A stretch of 64,000 nt of DNA from Legionellaceae bacterium (lineage in GTDB: Bacteria; Pseudomonadota; Gammaproteobacteria; Legionellales; Legionellaceae). This document shows positions 31,164 to 40,327 of the stretch, one piece after another (the first letter of the stretch is position 1; each line of letters begins with the position of its first letter). The stretch lies in NCBI GenBank assembly GCA_029210085.1, contig JARGPP010000026.1:48085-112084 (forward strand). The letters run 5' to 3'. The translations under genes were made by a program, and so were the position numbers. Below the pieces are notes generated by a model. The model was not told the origin of the DNA. It saw only the letters and a list, made by a program, of their open reading frames with translations, and searched no databases.

Positions 31164-32327
31164 TTGAAAGCATTCAATAAAATATTAGTGGTGGGCGCAA
31201 GTATCGCTGGTCCATCTATTGCTTACTGGCTGGATAAATATGGGTTTACACCCACTGTAATAGAAAAAAGCGCTGAGCCAAGGAAGGGTGGATATGCCAT
31301 CGATATCAGAGGAAAAGCAGTCGATGTTGTAAAAATGATGGGATTATATGAATCAATATGTACTTCTCGAACAACCCTTCAATTAGGTCAGTATGTTGAT
31401 AAAGATGGAAGAGTGCTTCATGAAGAACCTGGTGAGCAGTGTGGGTTTCGAGAGGGAGAGGATGTTGAGATTAATAGAAATGAGCTTTCAAATATATTAC
31501 GTAATGCATTGCCTCGTGTGCCCATAAAATATGGCATATCTATAAAGTCATTGAGTCAGCGCTCAGATCATGTTGAAGTTGAGTTTTCAAATGGCAGTCA
31601 TAATCACTTTGATTTAATTATTGGCTCAGATGGACTGCACTCAAGCATTAGAGAAATGGCTTTTAATCGCAACGAGTATGTCTTGTCCGATCTTGGATTC
31701 TACCTTGCTGTCTTTAGTGCACCAAACTATCTCAAACTCAATCATTCTGGTGTTTTTTATGAGCATAATGAAAGAGAGCTTTCTGTTGTTAGTGATAAAG
31801 ATCCTAAAACAGCTTTATTTTGGTTTATGGGTCGGACTCACGCGCCACTCAATCACATGAAACAGATTAGTATTCAAAAAGCCTTTATACATCAGCAATA
31901 TCAAGGAATGGGTTGGGAGAGCGAGAAGATTTTAACGCTACTTGATACAGCTGACGATTTATATTTTGATTCCATTACACAAGTCCAAATGAAGCAGTGG
32001 TCTAAAGATCGTATTGTTTTATTAGGTGATTCAGGCTACTGCGCTTCTCCTTTATCTGGGCAAGGGACCAGCCTGGCATTAATTGGTGCTTATATGCTTG
32101 CTGGTGAGTTAAAAATGGCCAAAGGAGATTATCAAGCGGCATTTGCGCGATATGAAAATTTGTTGACCCCTTTTGTCAATGCAAACCAATCCTTTGCTGT
32201 CTGGGCAAGTGAAAAATATCTTGCCAAAGAAGAGGACAAAACGAAAGATGCACAACAAATGAATATTCAAGTGATGGACAAAATGATGCAAGTAAAAAAT
32301 GCAATCGAATTGCCAGATTATCAGTAA
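31164..32327 (+). CDS. FAD-dependent aromatic-type monooxygenase
   Basis: The 387-residue protein has three flavoprotein-hydroxylase motifs. These are the N-terminal VGASIAGPSIAYWL (dinucleotide fold), LIIGSDGLHSSIRE (the DG motif) and RIVLLGDSGYCASPLSGQG (GD motif, FAD ribityl binding). This is the class A family of para-hydroxybenzoate hydroxylase and TetX-like enzymes. The substrate is not evident. ATG 31164 has AAGGAG upstream. It stands alone in a remodelled stretch and may be acquired. Confidence 0.85.
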   Translation: MKAFNKILVVGASIAGPSIAYWLDKYGFTPTVIEKSAEPRKGGYAIDIRGKAVDVVKMMGLYESICTSRTTLQLGQYVDKDGRVLHEEPGEQCGFREGEDVEINRNELSNILRNALPRVPIKYGISIKSLSQRSDHVEVEFSNGSHNHFDLIIGSDGLHSSIREMAFNRNEYVLSDLGFYLAVFSAPNYLKLNHSGVFYEHNERELSVVSDKDPKTALFWFMGRTHAPLNHMKQISIQKAFIHQQYQGMGWESEKILTLLDTADDLYFDSITQVQMKQWSKDRIVLLGDSGYCASPLSGQGTSLALIGAYMLAGELKMAKGDYQAAFARYENLLTPFVNANQSFAVWASEKYLAKEEDKTKDAQQMNIQVMDKMMQVKNAIELPDYQ

Positions 32328-32441
32328 AATCATTATAGCTACTGTGATTTGAACAGTCATTATTATTAGCGCTTGTGTCACAATTGAGCCCTAATATTTC
32401 ATTAAGTTAAACAAAGCGTCTATTCCGTAGGTTTTATAAGA
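32328..32441. other. Intergenic sequence, no gene seen
   Basis: First part of the 402 bp gap between the monooxygenase and the alcohol dehydrogenase. It is A+T-rich, with no open frame with coding character, no RNA gene and no clear terminator hairpin. The rest of the gap holds a transporter gene fragment. Confidence 0.5.
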
Positions 32442-32660
32442 ATGGTCAGTTTAAATTTTAATTGATTGTACTGCGCATGAGGCGTCAAATTAAAAACTTA
32501 AAACAATGCATTCAGAGGCGCTTGCTTGCCATGATATAAACATCAAAGGATTTCATCCTGCTTCTTTGTTTAATATTGGACTCACAAGACATACCACCAG
32601 ATATCGACATAACATAGCTATGATGAAACCGAGTAAAACTCAACATGATTTAGGCTAAAA
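32442..32660 (-). pseudogene. Fragment of a second POT transporter gene (3' end)
   Basis: 32442-32506 is nearly identical to 35212-35277, the end of the intact POT transporter gene and its downstream flank. The minus-strand translation still reads RLMRSTIN and stop, as in the intact protein, but has a stop codon just before. About 110 bp of unrelated sequence follows. At 32615-32660 similarity resumes, with VLLGFIIAM against the intact ILLGLTISC. It is thus a decayed, interrupted remnant. The 5' part of that gene is missing, with the alcohol dehydrogenase now in its place. Confidence 0.7.
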
Positions 32661-32729
32661 TTATTCTGCTATACTAAATAAATAATCTTTATGTTTAATT
32701 AAAAGTCTTTCTATTTGTTGGAGATGCTG

Positions 32730-33899
32730 ATGTTTCAAGGGACTTATACCTATCCAAAAATGAAAAGTGTCATTTTTGGCCATAATTTTATTCAAGCACT
32801 AAAAGAAGGAATTAAATCCTGTAAAGCGCAATCTATTTTGTTACTTGCCAGCAATACATTGACTAAAAAAACAGATTATGTTGATCAAATTAGTACTGCG
32901 CTTGAAGGAAAATTAGTGGGTGTATGCTCACATATTGCTGCCCATACTCCACGCGATAATGTTTTAGAGATGACTAAGCTGGCAAGAGAAAAAAATGTTG
33001 ATTTTCTCATTACCCTCGGCGGTAGCTCGATTACAGATGCCGCAAAAATGGTTTCACTGTGTTTGGCTAATCATGTCTATGAGACAGAGCAATTATCAAA
33101 GCTACATCCTAAAGTTACGATAGATGGTCAAGTAACTCAGCCTAAAATACAGCCACCTAGCATTCGGGCAATCAATATTCCTACAACGCTCGCAGCTGCG
33201 GAATATAGTGATATTGCCGCTTGTACAAATACAACGCTTCAAGTAAAAGAGGTATTTGGTCACCCGCTCATGATGCCGCAGACGGTCATTCTTGATCCAT
33301 CAGTAACACTGAAAACCCCTGAGTGGCTTTTTTTATCTACAGGTATCCGATCTGTCGATCATGCGATTGAAACAATTTGTTCTCCTCAATGCCACCCTAT
33401 GTTAGAGGCTAGTTGTTTTCATGCTTTAAGTTTATTGGGACCTGGGCTACTGGCTGTTAAAAAGAATCCATCTGATCTTGACGCGCGTCTAAAGTGCCAA
33501 ATAGGTTCTTGGATGTCAATGATTGGTGTGCAAAGTGGTGTTTCACTTGGGGCAAGCCACGGCATTGGCCATGCACTTGGGGGAAGTGCTGGAGTGCCAC
33601 ATGGCTACACTTCTTGTGTCATGCTTCCACATGTTCTGCGCTATAATATCAGCGTCAATGAAGACCGTCAGGCAGTTATTAGCAAAGCTCTAGGCCAATC
33701 TGAAATACTTGCTGCAGATATCATTTCAACGCTCATAAAACAACTTGGGTTGCCTGGACGTTTGAGAGATGTTGAGGTCAATCAATTCATCTTAAGAAAA
33801 GTTGCTAACGATGCGATGCATGATTTATTTGTACATAAAAATCCACGTAAAATAAAAGACGCCGATACTGTCTATAAACTACTTAAATTAGCGTGGTAG
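32730..33899 (+). CDS. Iron-containing alcohol dehydrogenase / maleylacetate reductase family
   Basis: The protein has 389 residues from ATG 32730 (GGAG six bases upstream). NAD binding is seen at GGSSITDAAKMVSL. Metal ligands are in STGIRSVDHAIET and GASHGIGHALGGSAGVPHGY (His at both ends). This arrangement is closest to the maleylacetate reductase branch of group III dehydrogenases. Whether it reduces maleylacetate or oxidises an alcohol cannot be told. It lies between a transporter remnant and an IS630 element, so the locus has been rearranged. Confidence 0.85.
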   Translation: MFQGTYTYPKMKSVIFGHNFIQALKEGIKSCKAQSILLLASNTLTKKTDYVDQISTALEGKLVGVCSHIAAHTPRDNVLEMTKLAREKNVDFLITLGGSSITDAAKMVSLCLANHVYETEQLSKLHPKVTIDGQVTQPKIQPPSIRAINIPTTLAAAEYSDIAACTNTTLQVKEVFGHPLMMPQTVILDPSVTLKTPEWLFLSTGIRSVDHAIETICSPQCHPMLEASCFHALSLLGPGLLAVKKNPSDLDARLKCQIGSWMSMIGVQSGVSLGASHGIGHALGGSAGVPHGYTSCVMLPHVLRYNISVNEDRQAVISKALGQSEILAADIISTLIKQLGLPGRLRDVEVNQFILRKVANDAMHDLFVHKNPRKIKDADTVYKLLKLAW

Positions 33900-33941
33900 T
33901 TGAGCTTGAGTTTTAAGTTTAAAAAATAGCTGGGGTATATA

Positions 33942-35028
33942 TACCCATCGCTAATGGAGTTGCGAATTTAAGCTGCATATGATCAAATGTTCGGATGAAC
34001 AAACGACTGACAGCACAAGAACGTGCAGAGCTAATTATTCAGCACAAATCAGAACGCGATGGGCGAATACGAGACCGGATAAAAGCCGTCCTTCTTTATG
34101 ACAAAGGCTACAGTTATACGAAGATAGCGGAGATACTCTTGCTTGATGATGAAACGATCCGCCGCCACGTGAACGCTTATTTCATCAAGAAGCAATTAGC
34201 CCCTAAAAATGGTGGAAGTGCGAGCCATCTAAGTTTAGAACAATCGGCGTTATTAAAAGCCCATCTTCGTGAGAAAACTTATCTTTATGCCAAAGAGATT
34301 TGTGCTTATGTTAAAACCGAATTTTCTCTAAAATACACACAAAGTGGAATAACGAAATGGTTAAAGGCCAATGGGTTTCGTTATAAAAAACCACATGGCG
34401 TACCTGCTAAGGCAGGCAAAGTAAAGCAAGAGGAGTTTATTACATACTATGAGCAGCTAAAATCTGATCTTCCCAAAGATGAAGTAATTTATTTTTTAGA
34501 TGCATCGCATCCTCAGCATCAAACAAAATTAGCCTATGGTTGGATAGAAAAAGGGGTTCGTAAACCTGAAAAAATGACGGCGTGTCAAAAACGAGTCAAT
34601 TTAATTGCTGGTATCAATTTAGCTACTCAGCACGTTGAGTATGCAGAAGCCAAATGGATAAATGGGCGAGAGCATTGAGGCTTTTTTAAAGCAACTTATT
34701 AAGTCTAAGCCAGCCGCTAAAAAAATACACATCATTTGGGATAATGCTGGTTATCACAAGAGCCAAGCGATTCGTGATTTTGTTAAAACAACAAATATTG
34801 AGCTTCACTTCCTCCCACCATACAGCCCTAACCTCAATCCCATTGAACGGTTATGGAAAATTATGCATGAAAACGTTACTTACAATCGTTACTATCCTAA
34901 ATTCGCTGATTTTACCGAAGGCATATTAAATTTCTTTGAAAACATTACAGAATATAAAGCACAACTACTGACCAGAATTACTGATAATTTTCAGCGCCTA
35001 AATTTCGCATCTTGAAGTGTGATGGGTA
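33942..35028 (+). mobile_element. Complete IS630-family insertion sequence
   Basis: The element is 1087 bp, bounded by TA dinucleotides (33940-33941 and 35029-35030), the IS630 target duplication. The terminal inverted repeats begin TACCCATC on the left and end GATGGGTA on the right. Further matched blocks lie inside (AG-TGCGAA-TTTA around 33956-33971 and its complement around 34999-35015). It holds one transposase gene split into two frames. Exact ends could shift by 2 bp because of the TATATA run on the left. Confidence 0.85.
33995..35015 (+). pseudogene. IS630 transposase, split by a +1 frameshift
   Basis: Frame A (33995-34678, 227 residues) has the N-terminal helix-turn-helix and the first catalytic Asp in YFLDASHPQH. 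Frame B (open from 34662 to 35015) has the second Asp in IIWDNAGYH and the Glu in SPNLNPIERLW. The D-34-E spacing is that of the IS630/Tc1 group. The two halves join correctly if one base, C34667, is skipped after AAT GGG, giving KWINGESIEAF. This is either a one-base insertion that killed the gene or a +1 ribosomal frameshift. All three catalytic residues survive. Confidence 0.85.
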
Positions 35029-35114
35029 TAGTCTTTGATTTTTTAAAGACCTGTTTTCAATACTTAGGTAACGCAACTTGTTCGCGTTATCCTGTTCATT
35101 GATTGACGTTGACT

Positions 35115-35145
35115 GGATGCCGTGGACAAGCCACAGCACGTAGGG
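35115..35145. repeat. Intergenic hairpin repeat (GGATGCCGTGG...CACGTAGGG)
   Basis: TGCCGTGG (35118-35125) and CCACAGCA (35131-35138) pair with one mismatch around ACAAG. The full form GGATGCCGTGGACAAGCCAC plus GCACGTAGGG resembles short intergenic repeat units. It lies between the IS630 element and the end of the POT transporter gene. Confidence 0.45.
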
Positions 35146-35227
35146 CATTCTTTAATGGTTCATTTAAAAATAAAATGACTATATATAAGCGTTTCAGGTC
35201 GTTTTATCAGTATGGTCTGTTTAAATT

Positions 35228-36673
35228 TTAATTGATTGTACTGCGCATGAGGCGCCGAATTAAAAAGTTTAAAGCAATACAGCTTATGGTCAAACCCAGT
35301 AAAATCCAAAATATTTGCGTAAAAGCGCTGGCGTAATGTGATTTAACTTGTAGTAATGAAAGATCGCCGAGTGGAATAGCTGTAATTTTTGCAAGCTTTC
35401 CTGATAAAAATCCTCCAATTCCTAGAGATACAAAAAAGATTCCCATCATGGTGCTCACACGTTTTCGACTTGCAAGTAAAGTAATCGCGCATAAGCCAAC
35501 AGGGGAGAGTAATAGTTCAGCCAATGAAATTAACAAATAAGCGGGGACAATCAACAGAGGTGAGAGCAATACCTCTGAGTGAAGACTAACACGTGATACG
35601 ACAACAATCAGAGCATAAGCTAATGTCATAACAACCATCGATAATAAAAACTTATTTCCGGCTCTAATTGCCTTTTGATATTGTGGTCTATCCACTTTAT
35701 CTCGTGCTAAAAAAATACCTATGAGAATCATTCCTAAACTCTGTATGGCTACATAGTATGGCGGGGGGCATGGAATGCCAAAAAGCGTTGGCTCAACCAC
35801 TCGCACAATAAAGAGTGTCAGTGATAAAAACATTTGAAAATAGAAAGCCCAAAACATCACTGAAATAAAACACAATAATAAAATAACGGTTGTTTTCTTG
35901 GCCTGTTCTTTAGGCTCTTTATAAATACATGTCAGAATATATGCAAGAGAGCAAACCACAACCATAAAAAAGATGCCATCTGCTAACTTAGGAGCGGTCA
36001 TAATAAACCAAGCACTTCCCCATAATAAAAAGACCATCAATCCTGCTTGAAATATTTTTTTCAAATCAAACTGATAAGGATGATAGTCGGCTATACGATA
36101 TTGATGGATACCCCACGCAAACGTTAAAGCACCTATTGAGATACCAACGGCAGCACTCATAAACGAAACAGACCAGCCCCAGTGTTGATTCAAATAACTG
36201 GGTAAAGTTGTTCCTAAGATAATTCCTGCTGTAATACCCATATAAAAAATTGTAAATCCACTTTCGCGACTCGAAGCATTTTTAGAGTATTGATTGCCTA
36301 ATAAAGAAGAAATATTTGATTTTAAGAGTCCTGTACCAACGGCAATCCCTGCAAGTGCAAATGGAAGTGCCTGACCAGTTACTTGGATGCTTAAAAATAT
36401 GTAACTGATAAATAAAAAGAATGCACCGAGAAATGTTGCTCGTTTCTGTCCTATTAAGTGATCGGCTATCCAACCGCCTAATACCGGTGCAACATAAGTG
36501 AGTGCGGTAAATGACCCAATCAGGGTATAAATTTGTTTATCAGGCCATTTAAAATGTAGTGCTAAGTAAAGTGCTAATAATGTTTGAACAACATAAAAAC
36601 CATATCGCTCCCACATTTCAGTTGCGAAAAAAATAGAAAGTGATGGCGGATGTTCATGTTTTTTTCTTGGCAC
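35228..36673 (-). CDS. POT-family (PTR2) proton-dependent peptide transporter
   Basis: A 481-residue inner-membrane MFS protein with about 13-14 hydrophobic segments. TM1 carries EMWERYGFYVVQ, the ExxERFxYY proton-coupling motif of the family. The TM2-3 loop has GGWIADHLIGQKRATFLG. TM5 has FYMGITAG against the consensus FYxxINxG (Asn replaced by Thr). It imports di- or tripeptides using the proton gradient, as known for DtpA-like members. A second, decayed copy of its 3' end lies at 32.44 kb. Confidence 0.9.
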   Translation of the reverse strand: MPRKKHEHPPSLSIFFATEMWERYGFYVVQTLLALYLALHFKWPDKQIYTLIGSFTALTYVAPVLGGWIADHLIGQKRATFLGAFFLFISYIFLSIQVTGQALPFALAGIAVGTGLLKSNISSLLGNQYSKNASSRESGFTIFYMGITAGIILGTTLPSYLNQHWGWSVSFMSAAVGISIGALTFAWGIHQYRIADYHPYQFDLKKIFQAGLMVFLLWGSAWFIMTAPKLADGIFFMVVVCSLAYILTCIYKEPKEQAKKTTVILLLCFISVMFWAFYFQMFLSLTLFIVRVVEPTLFGIPCPPPYYVAIQSLGMILIGIFLARDKVDRPQYQKAIRAGNKFLLSMVVMTLAYALIVVVSRVSLHSEVLLSPLLIVPAYLLISLAELLLSPVGLCAITLLASRKRVSTMMGIFFVSLGIGGFLSGKLAKITAIPLGDLSLLQVKSHYASAFTQIFWILLGLTISCIALNFLIRRLMRSTIN

Positions 36674-36806
36674 ATGACACTCGGTTATGCAAAAGAGATC
36701 CAGAAATATAACATATATTTAGGTCGTCTCAAAATCAGGCGCTTACGATAGGAAGTTACTGTGTTATGATAAAACACATAATGCATTTATGTTAAAATTA
36801 ACAATC

Positions 36807-37268
36807 ATGACAGTTGAAATTTATACAGATGGCGCTTGTAGGGGTAATCCAGGCCCTGGGGGCTGGGGTGTTTTGCTACGTTTTCAAAATAAAGAAAAAA
36901 CACTGTCGGGTGGTGCCGCACATACAACCAATAATCGAATGGAATTACAAGCTGCCATAGAAGGGTTAGCTGCTCTTAAAAAATCTTGCGCTGTGAATTT
37001 ATATACTGATTCTAATTATCTTCGACAAGGCATGATGACATGGCTCCAACAATGGAAAAAAAAGGGTTGGAAAAACTCAAGAAAAGAGCCCGTTAAAAAT
37101 GCTGATTTGTGGAAAACATTAGATGAACTATCAACGAAACATACCATTCAATGGCATTGGGTAAAAGGCCATTCAGGCCATCCTGAAAATGAGCGTGCTG
37201 ATGTGTTAGCCACAACAGCGATTGATACCTTTCTTGCAACCGAAGCAAAAACCAAAGACATATCATAA
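36807..37268 (+). CDS. rnhA: Ribonuclease HI
   Basis: RNase HI degrades RNA in RNA-DNA hybrids. The protein has 153 residues from ATG 36807. The catalytic acids are in [16 protein letters not shown] (Asp), [12 protein letters not shown] (Glu), [11 protein letters not shown] (Asp) and ENERADVLA (Asp). The in-frame ATG 36789 would add six residues; neither has a strong ribosome site. It is followed two bases later by dnaQ, a conserved pair. Confidence 0.95.
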   Translation: MTVEIYTDGACRGNPGPGGWGVLLRFQNKEKTLSGGAAHTTNNRMELQAAIEGLAALKKSCAVNLYTDSNYLRQGMMTWLQQWKKKGWKNSRKEPVKNADLWKTLDELSTKHTIQWHWVKGHSGHPENERADVLATTAIDTFLATEAKTKDIS

Positions 37269-37270
37269 TC

Positions 37271-37972
37271 ATGAAACGACAAATTATTCTTGATACAGAA
37301 ACAACGGGTATTGGGCATGATTCGGGGCATAGAATCATAGAGATTGGCTGCCTTGAGCTTGTTGAACGTCGTCTTACTGGTGAGCAATTTCATGTTTATT
37401 TAAATCCAGATAGAGCAATTGAACCTGGTGCAATGAAAGTGCACGGTATCAAAAATGAATTTTTAATTGATAAGCCTCGCTTTCCTGATATTTTAGAAGA
37501 CTTCATTGCTTTTGTTAAAGGGGCTGAATTGATTATTCATAATGCACCTTTTGATATGGGTTTTTTAAATGCAGAACTAAAACGTGCTCAATATCCCCAA
37601 AAATTAGAAACACATTGTCGTGTTTTAGATACATTGGTTTTAGCAAAAGAAAAACATCCAGGCCAACGCAATAATCTAGATGCACTTTGCAAACGTTATG
37701 ATGTTGTTAATAGCCACCGAAAACTACATGGCGCTTTACTTGATTCCGAGCTTTTAGCATTGGTTTATCTTGCCATGACAGGGGGGCAGGCGAGCCTTTT
37801 TGGTGAGAGTGAAGCCGAATTAAAAAGCCATACAAACCAACCGGAAAAAGTTTCTAAACAGTTAACAAGCACATCTCCTGTTCACCTTGTGAGTGAACAA
37901 GAGCTTTTAGCGCATGATGAGTTTATTCAAAAAGTAATTAAAAAGTCAGGGGTTGATCATTGGGCTAAGTAG
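37271..37972 (+). CDS. dnaQ: DNA polymerase III epsilon subunit (proofreading exonuclease)
   Basis: The protein has 233 residues. DEDDh exonuclease motifs are ILDTETTGI (Asp and Glu), HNAPFDMGFL (Asp) and HGALLDSELLALVYL (His and Asp). The C-terminal tail that would bind the alpha subunit is present. It is co-transcribed with rnhA. Its last 8 bp overlap the end of the convergent unknown gene. Confidence 0.96.
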   Translation: MKRQIILDTETTGIGHDSGHRIIEIGCLELVERRLTGEQFHVYLNPDRAIEPGAMKVHGIKNEFLIDKPRFPDILEDFIAFVKGAELIIHNAPFDMGFLNAELKRAQYPQKLETHCRVLDTLVLAKEKHPGQRNNLDALCKRYDVVNSHRKLHGALLDSELLALVYLAMTGGQASLFGESEAELKSHTNQPEKVSKQLTSTSPVHLVSEQELLAHDEFIQKVIKKSGVDHWAK

Positions 37973-39311
37973 GAGAGATATGTTTAACGTTTGATGTATC
38001 ATCAGGATACATCTGATCGACAAGAAACATACTGCCACTGATGAGTAGTGATGTCATACCAGCAGCTGCGACTCCAATAACAAATGGCATCGAAACAATC
38101 GGGTTCAATAAGATAGCCACTACGAGCAAGGCGGCTCCTGCTGCAGCAAAAGCTGCCATGCAATTAAAATAAAAAGAAGGTGCTTGTTCTTTAGACTTAT
38201 CTGAAGAGATTGACTGAAGAGGTTTATCCACAGGTGTTTGCTCAAGAGGTGTTTTGATTTTATCAATTACATTTTGAATGTCTGGGCAGTTTAAGTTATC
38301 CCAGTGTATAAACACTAATTCAGCCAGTTCACGACTTTCTTTTTTTCCGGATGCAAGACACATTTTATCTAATAACACACTGGGATATGTATCATCAGAA
38401 TTTTGAAGTAAGCTTAATAATATTGTTGCTATCGTTTCTTTTTCTACATGAGTTTTAGAATCAAATGTATCTTGATACAATGCGACATAATGCTCAGCAT
38501 CTGGTTGTATCTGCTGTTCTAATTGTACACGTTGTTCTCCATTAATGGCCTCTGATTGAGCAATGAAATGACTTAACTCTTTATGTCCATAAGTGAAAAT
38601 ATTAGCTAAGCCAATATTTGAGTGATATGCAGAGTCTCCACAAGCAATTGAGTCTTGAGCTTTACCGAGCATTTCTGGAAGTCTTTTACACTCCATTTCA
38701 TAGTGTTTCATCGCATCAGTTAAATCTTCACGCGGTAATAGTTCGTAATGATTTTCTCTAAGGTAGACATGAATTTTTTTCATTGTCTCTGGCGTAGTCG
38801 ATGTTTCAAAAGTTGGCACTTCATCATACTCATTTGTCTCATGATTAAATTTATGAACTGTTGCTGTAATATTAAATCGAGGATTAAAGTGCTCCTCAAC
38901 ATCATAATAATCGAGCTCTGGATAACGCCCATTACTCCGCATTTCTACGCGTTGAAGTTCATCAAGAGTGATTCCATCTTCTTTCGAAAAGCGTTTGAGT
39001 AGTTCTCTTAAAACAGGAATAAACAAAATTTCTATACCTGTAAAATCATGATGATGAATAAGCTCTAAAAATACAGTCCATGTGAAATTTTCTCGCTGAA
39101 GTTCAGATAAATTATAGGATTCTGCAAAAGTATCTTTTAAAATCAGATAGGAAGAAAATAAGCGGTCTTCAGATGGGTTAGGCAAGTTTGAGTGTTCTGA
39201 AACTTCCAGGTGTGCGTATGCTGAAATCTGCTCTAGAATAGTTGGTAAAGCGCAGTTTAGAGCACAGTTATACACAAGACCTGAAATTTTTGGTTTGTCT
39301 AAATACCCCAT
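37965..39311 (-). CDS. Unknown protein with C-terminal membrane hairpin
   Basis: Unrecognised, 448 residues. The first ~370 residues are hydrophilic and acidic, without repeats that I can align. Near the end are two adjacent hydrophobic segments (MAAFAAAGAALLVVAILL and IVSMPFVIGVAAAGMTSLLI), then a short tail, TSNVKHISPT. It has no signal peptide. The shape, a large soluble domain with a C-terminal membrane hairpin, is common among proteins of intracellular Legionellales, including translocated ones. That is only context, not evidence of secretion. Confidence 0.65.
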   Translation of the reverse strand: MGYLDKPKISGLVYNCALNCALPTILEQISAYAHLEVSEHSNLPNPSEDRLFSSYLILKDTFAESYNLSELQRENFTWTVFLELIHHHDFTGIEILFIPVLRELLKRFSKEDGITLDELQRVEMRSNGRYPELDYYDVEEHFNPRFNITATVHKFNHETNEYDEVPTFETSTTPETMKKIHVYLRENHYELLPREDLTDAMKHYEMECKRLPEMLGKAQDSIACGDSAYHSNIGLANIFTYGHKELSHFIAQSEAINGEQRVQLEQQIQPDAEHYVALYQDTFDSKTHVEKETIATILLSLLQNSDDTYPSVLLDKMCLASGKKESRELAELVFIHWDNLNCPDIQNVIDKIKTPLEQTPVDKPLQSISSDKSKEQAPSFYFNCMAAFAAAGAALLVVAILLNPIVSMPFVIGVAAAGMTSLLISGSMFLVDQMYPDDTSNVKHISPT

Positions 39312-39466
39312 TTTAAAACCTCAAACTCTGTTAATGCAGGACTAATATAGTTTAATATTGAATTAATTGTACATTTTTTAATAAAGACTGTCAATATGTA
39401 CTTTTGCTTGCTTTTTTTTTTAATTCAATGAAAAATAAAAGAATAATTGAATCAGTGTAATGATTA

Positions 39467-40327
39467 ATGTCTGAGAAAAAATTGTTTTTTGACAGTATGA
39501 GCACATGGTTAAAAGCAAGACCTAAAAATGCCCATAAAGGCTTGTTTGGCCATATACTTATTATGGGTGGAGACTATGGTATGCCAGGTGCTGTAGTGCT
39601 TGCAGCAAGTGGGGCTGCGACTATGGGAGCTGGACTCATCACTGTGATAACACACCCAGAACACGTCACAGCTGTTGTGAGTCAACATCCTGAAATCTTA
39701 TGTTATGGTTTTGAGAGCACGCATAAAAAACAACTTAAGCAACAATTATTACAAGCAACCATGATTATATTGGGACCAGGGCTTGGGAAAAGTGCATGGT
39801 CTCAATTTTTATTTAATGCCACGATAGATCATGTAAAAACGCATGAAACACCTTGTTTAATTGATGCTGATGGTTTGAATTTGCTTGCTAAACACAATGC
39901 ATGGACACCTAATGCCCACTGTGTTTTTACACCTCACCCAGGAGAGGCAGCACGCCTGCTTAGTTGTACAACAGCTGAAATTCAATCTGATCGCAAAAAT
40001 ACCATTAAAGCCCTCCAAAAAAAATTAGGTGGCATCATTGTGCTTAAAGGTGCTGAAAGTTTGATATACACAGCAGAAGAGCCATTGTATGTTTGTGAGG
40101 CAGGAAACCCCGCTATGGCATCAGGAGGCATGGGGGATTTGTTAAGTGGTATAGTTGCCGGGCTGATTACACAAGGTTTAAGCCCTTGGCAAGCCAGTCA
40201 GATGGGTGTTTTATTACATGCTACAGCGGGTGATGAAGCCCTTCAAGCAAAAGGAGGACCAGGCCTCCTTGCGTCTGATTTAATCCCTGAACTCAAACCA
40301 TTACTTAAACATTCAAAGCTGCTTTAA
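39467..40327 (+). CDS. nnrD: ADP-dependent NAD(P)H-hydrate dehydratase
   Basis: NnrD repairs hydrated NAD(P)H. In the 286-residue ribokinase-like protein, the motifs are [34 protein letters not shown] and [20 protein letters not shown] (the nucleotide loop with the catalytic Asp). In E. coli it is fused to the epimerase NnrE; here only the dehydratase domain is present. The 3' end overlaps the convergent catalase gene by 23 bp. Confidence 0.93.
   Translation: MSEKKLFFDSMSTWLKARPKNAHKGLFGHILIMGGDYGMPGAVVLAASGAATMGAGLITVITHPEHVTAVVSQHPEILCYGFESTHKKQLKQQLLQATMIILGPGLGKSAWSQFLFNATIDHVKTHETPCLIDADGLNLLAKHNAWTPNAHCVFTPHPGEAARLLSCTTAEIQSDRKNTIKALQKKLGGIIVLKGAESLIYTAEEPLYVCEAGNPAMASGGMGDLLSGIVAGLITQGLSPWQASQMGVLLHATAGDEALQAKGGPGLLASDLIPELKPLLKHSKLL

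Noticed and set aside
38224..38232. Consensus DnaA box TTATCCACA
   Set aside because: It is a single copy inside the coding region of the 448-residue protein; no cluster of boxes, no A+T-rich unwinding element, so not an origin.
37965..39311. Calling the 448-residue protein a Dot/Icm effector
   Set aside because: The C-terminus lacks a clear E-block and no eukaryotic-like domain is visible; reported only as unknown.
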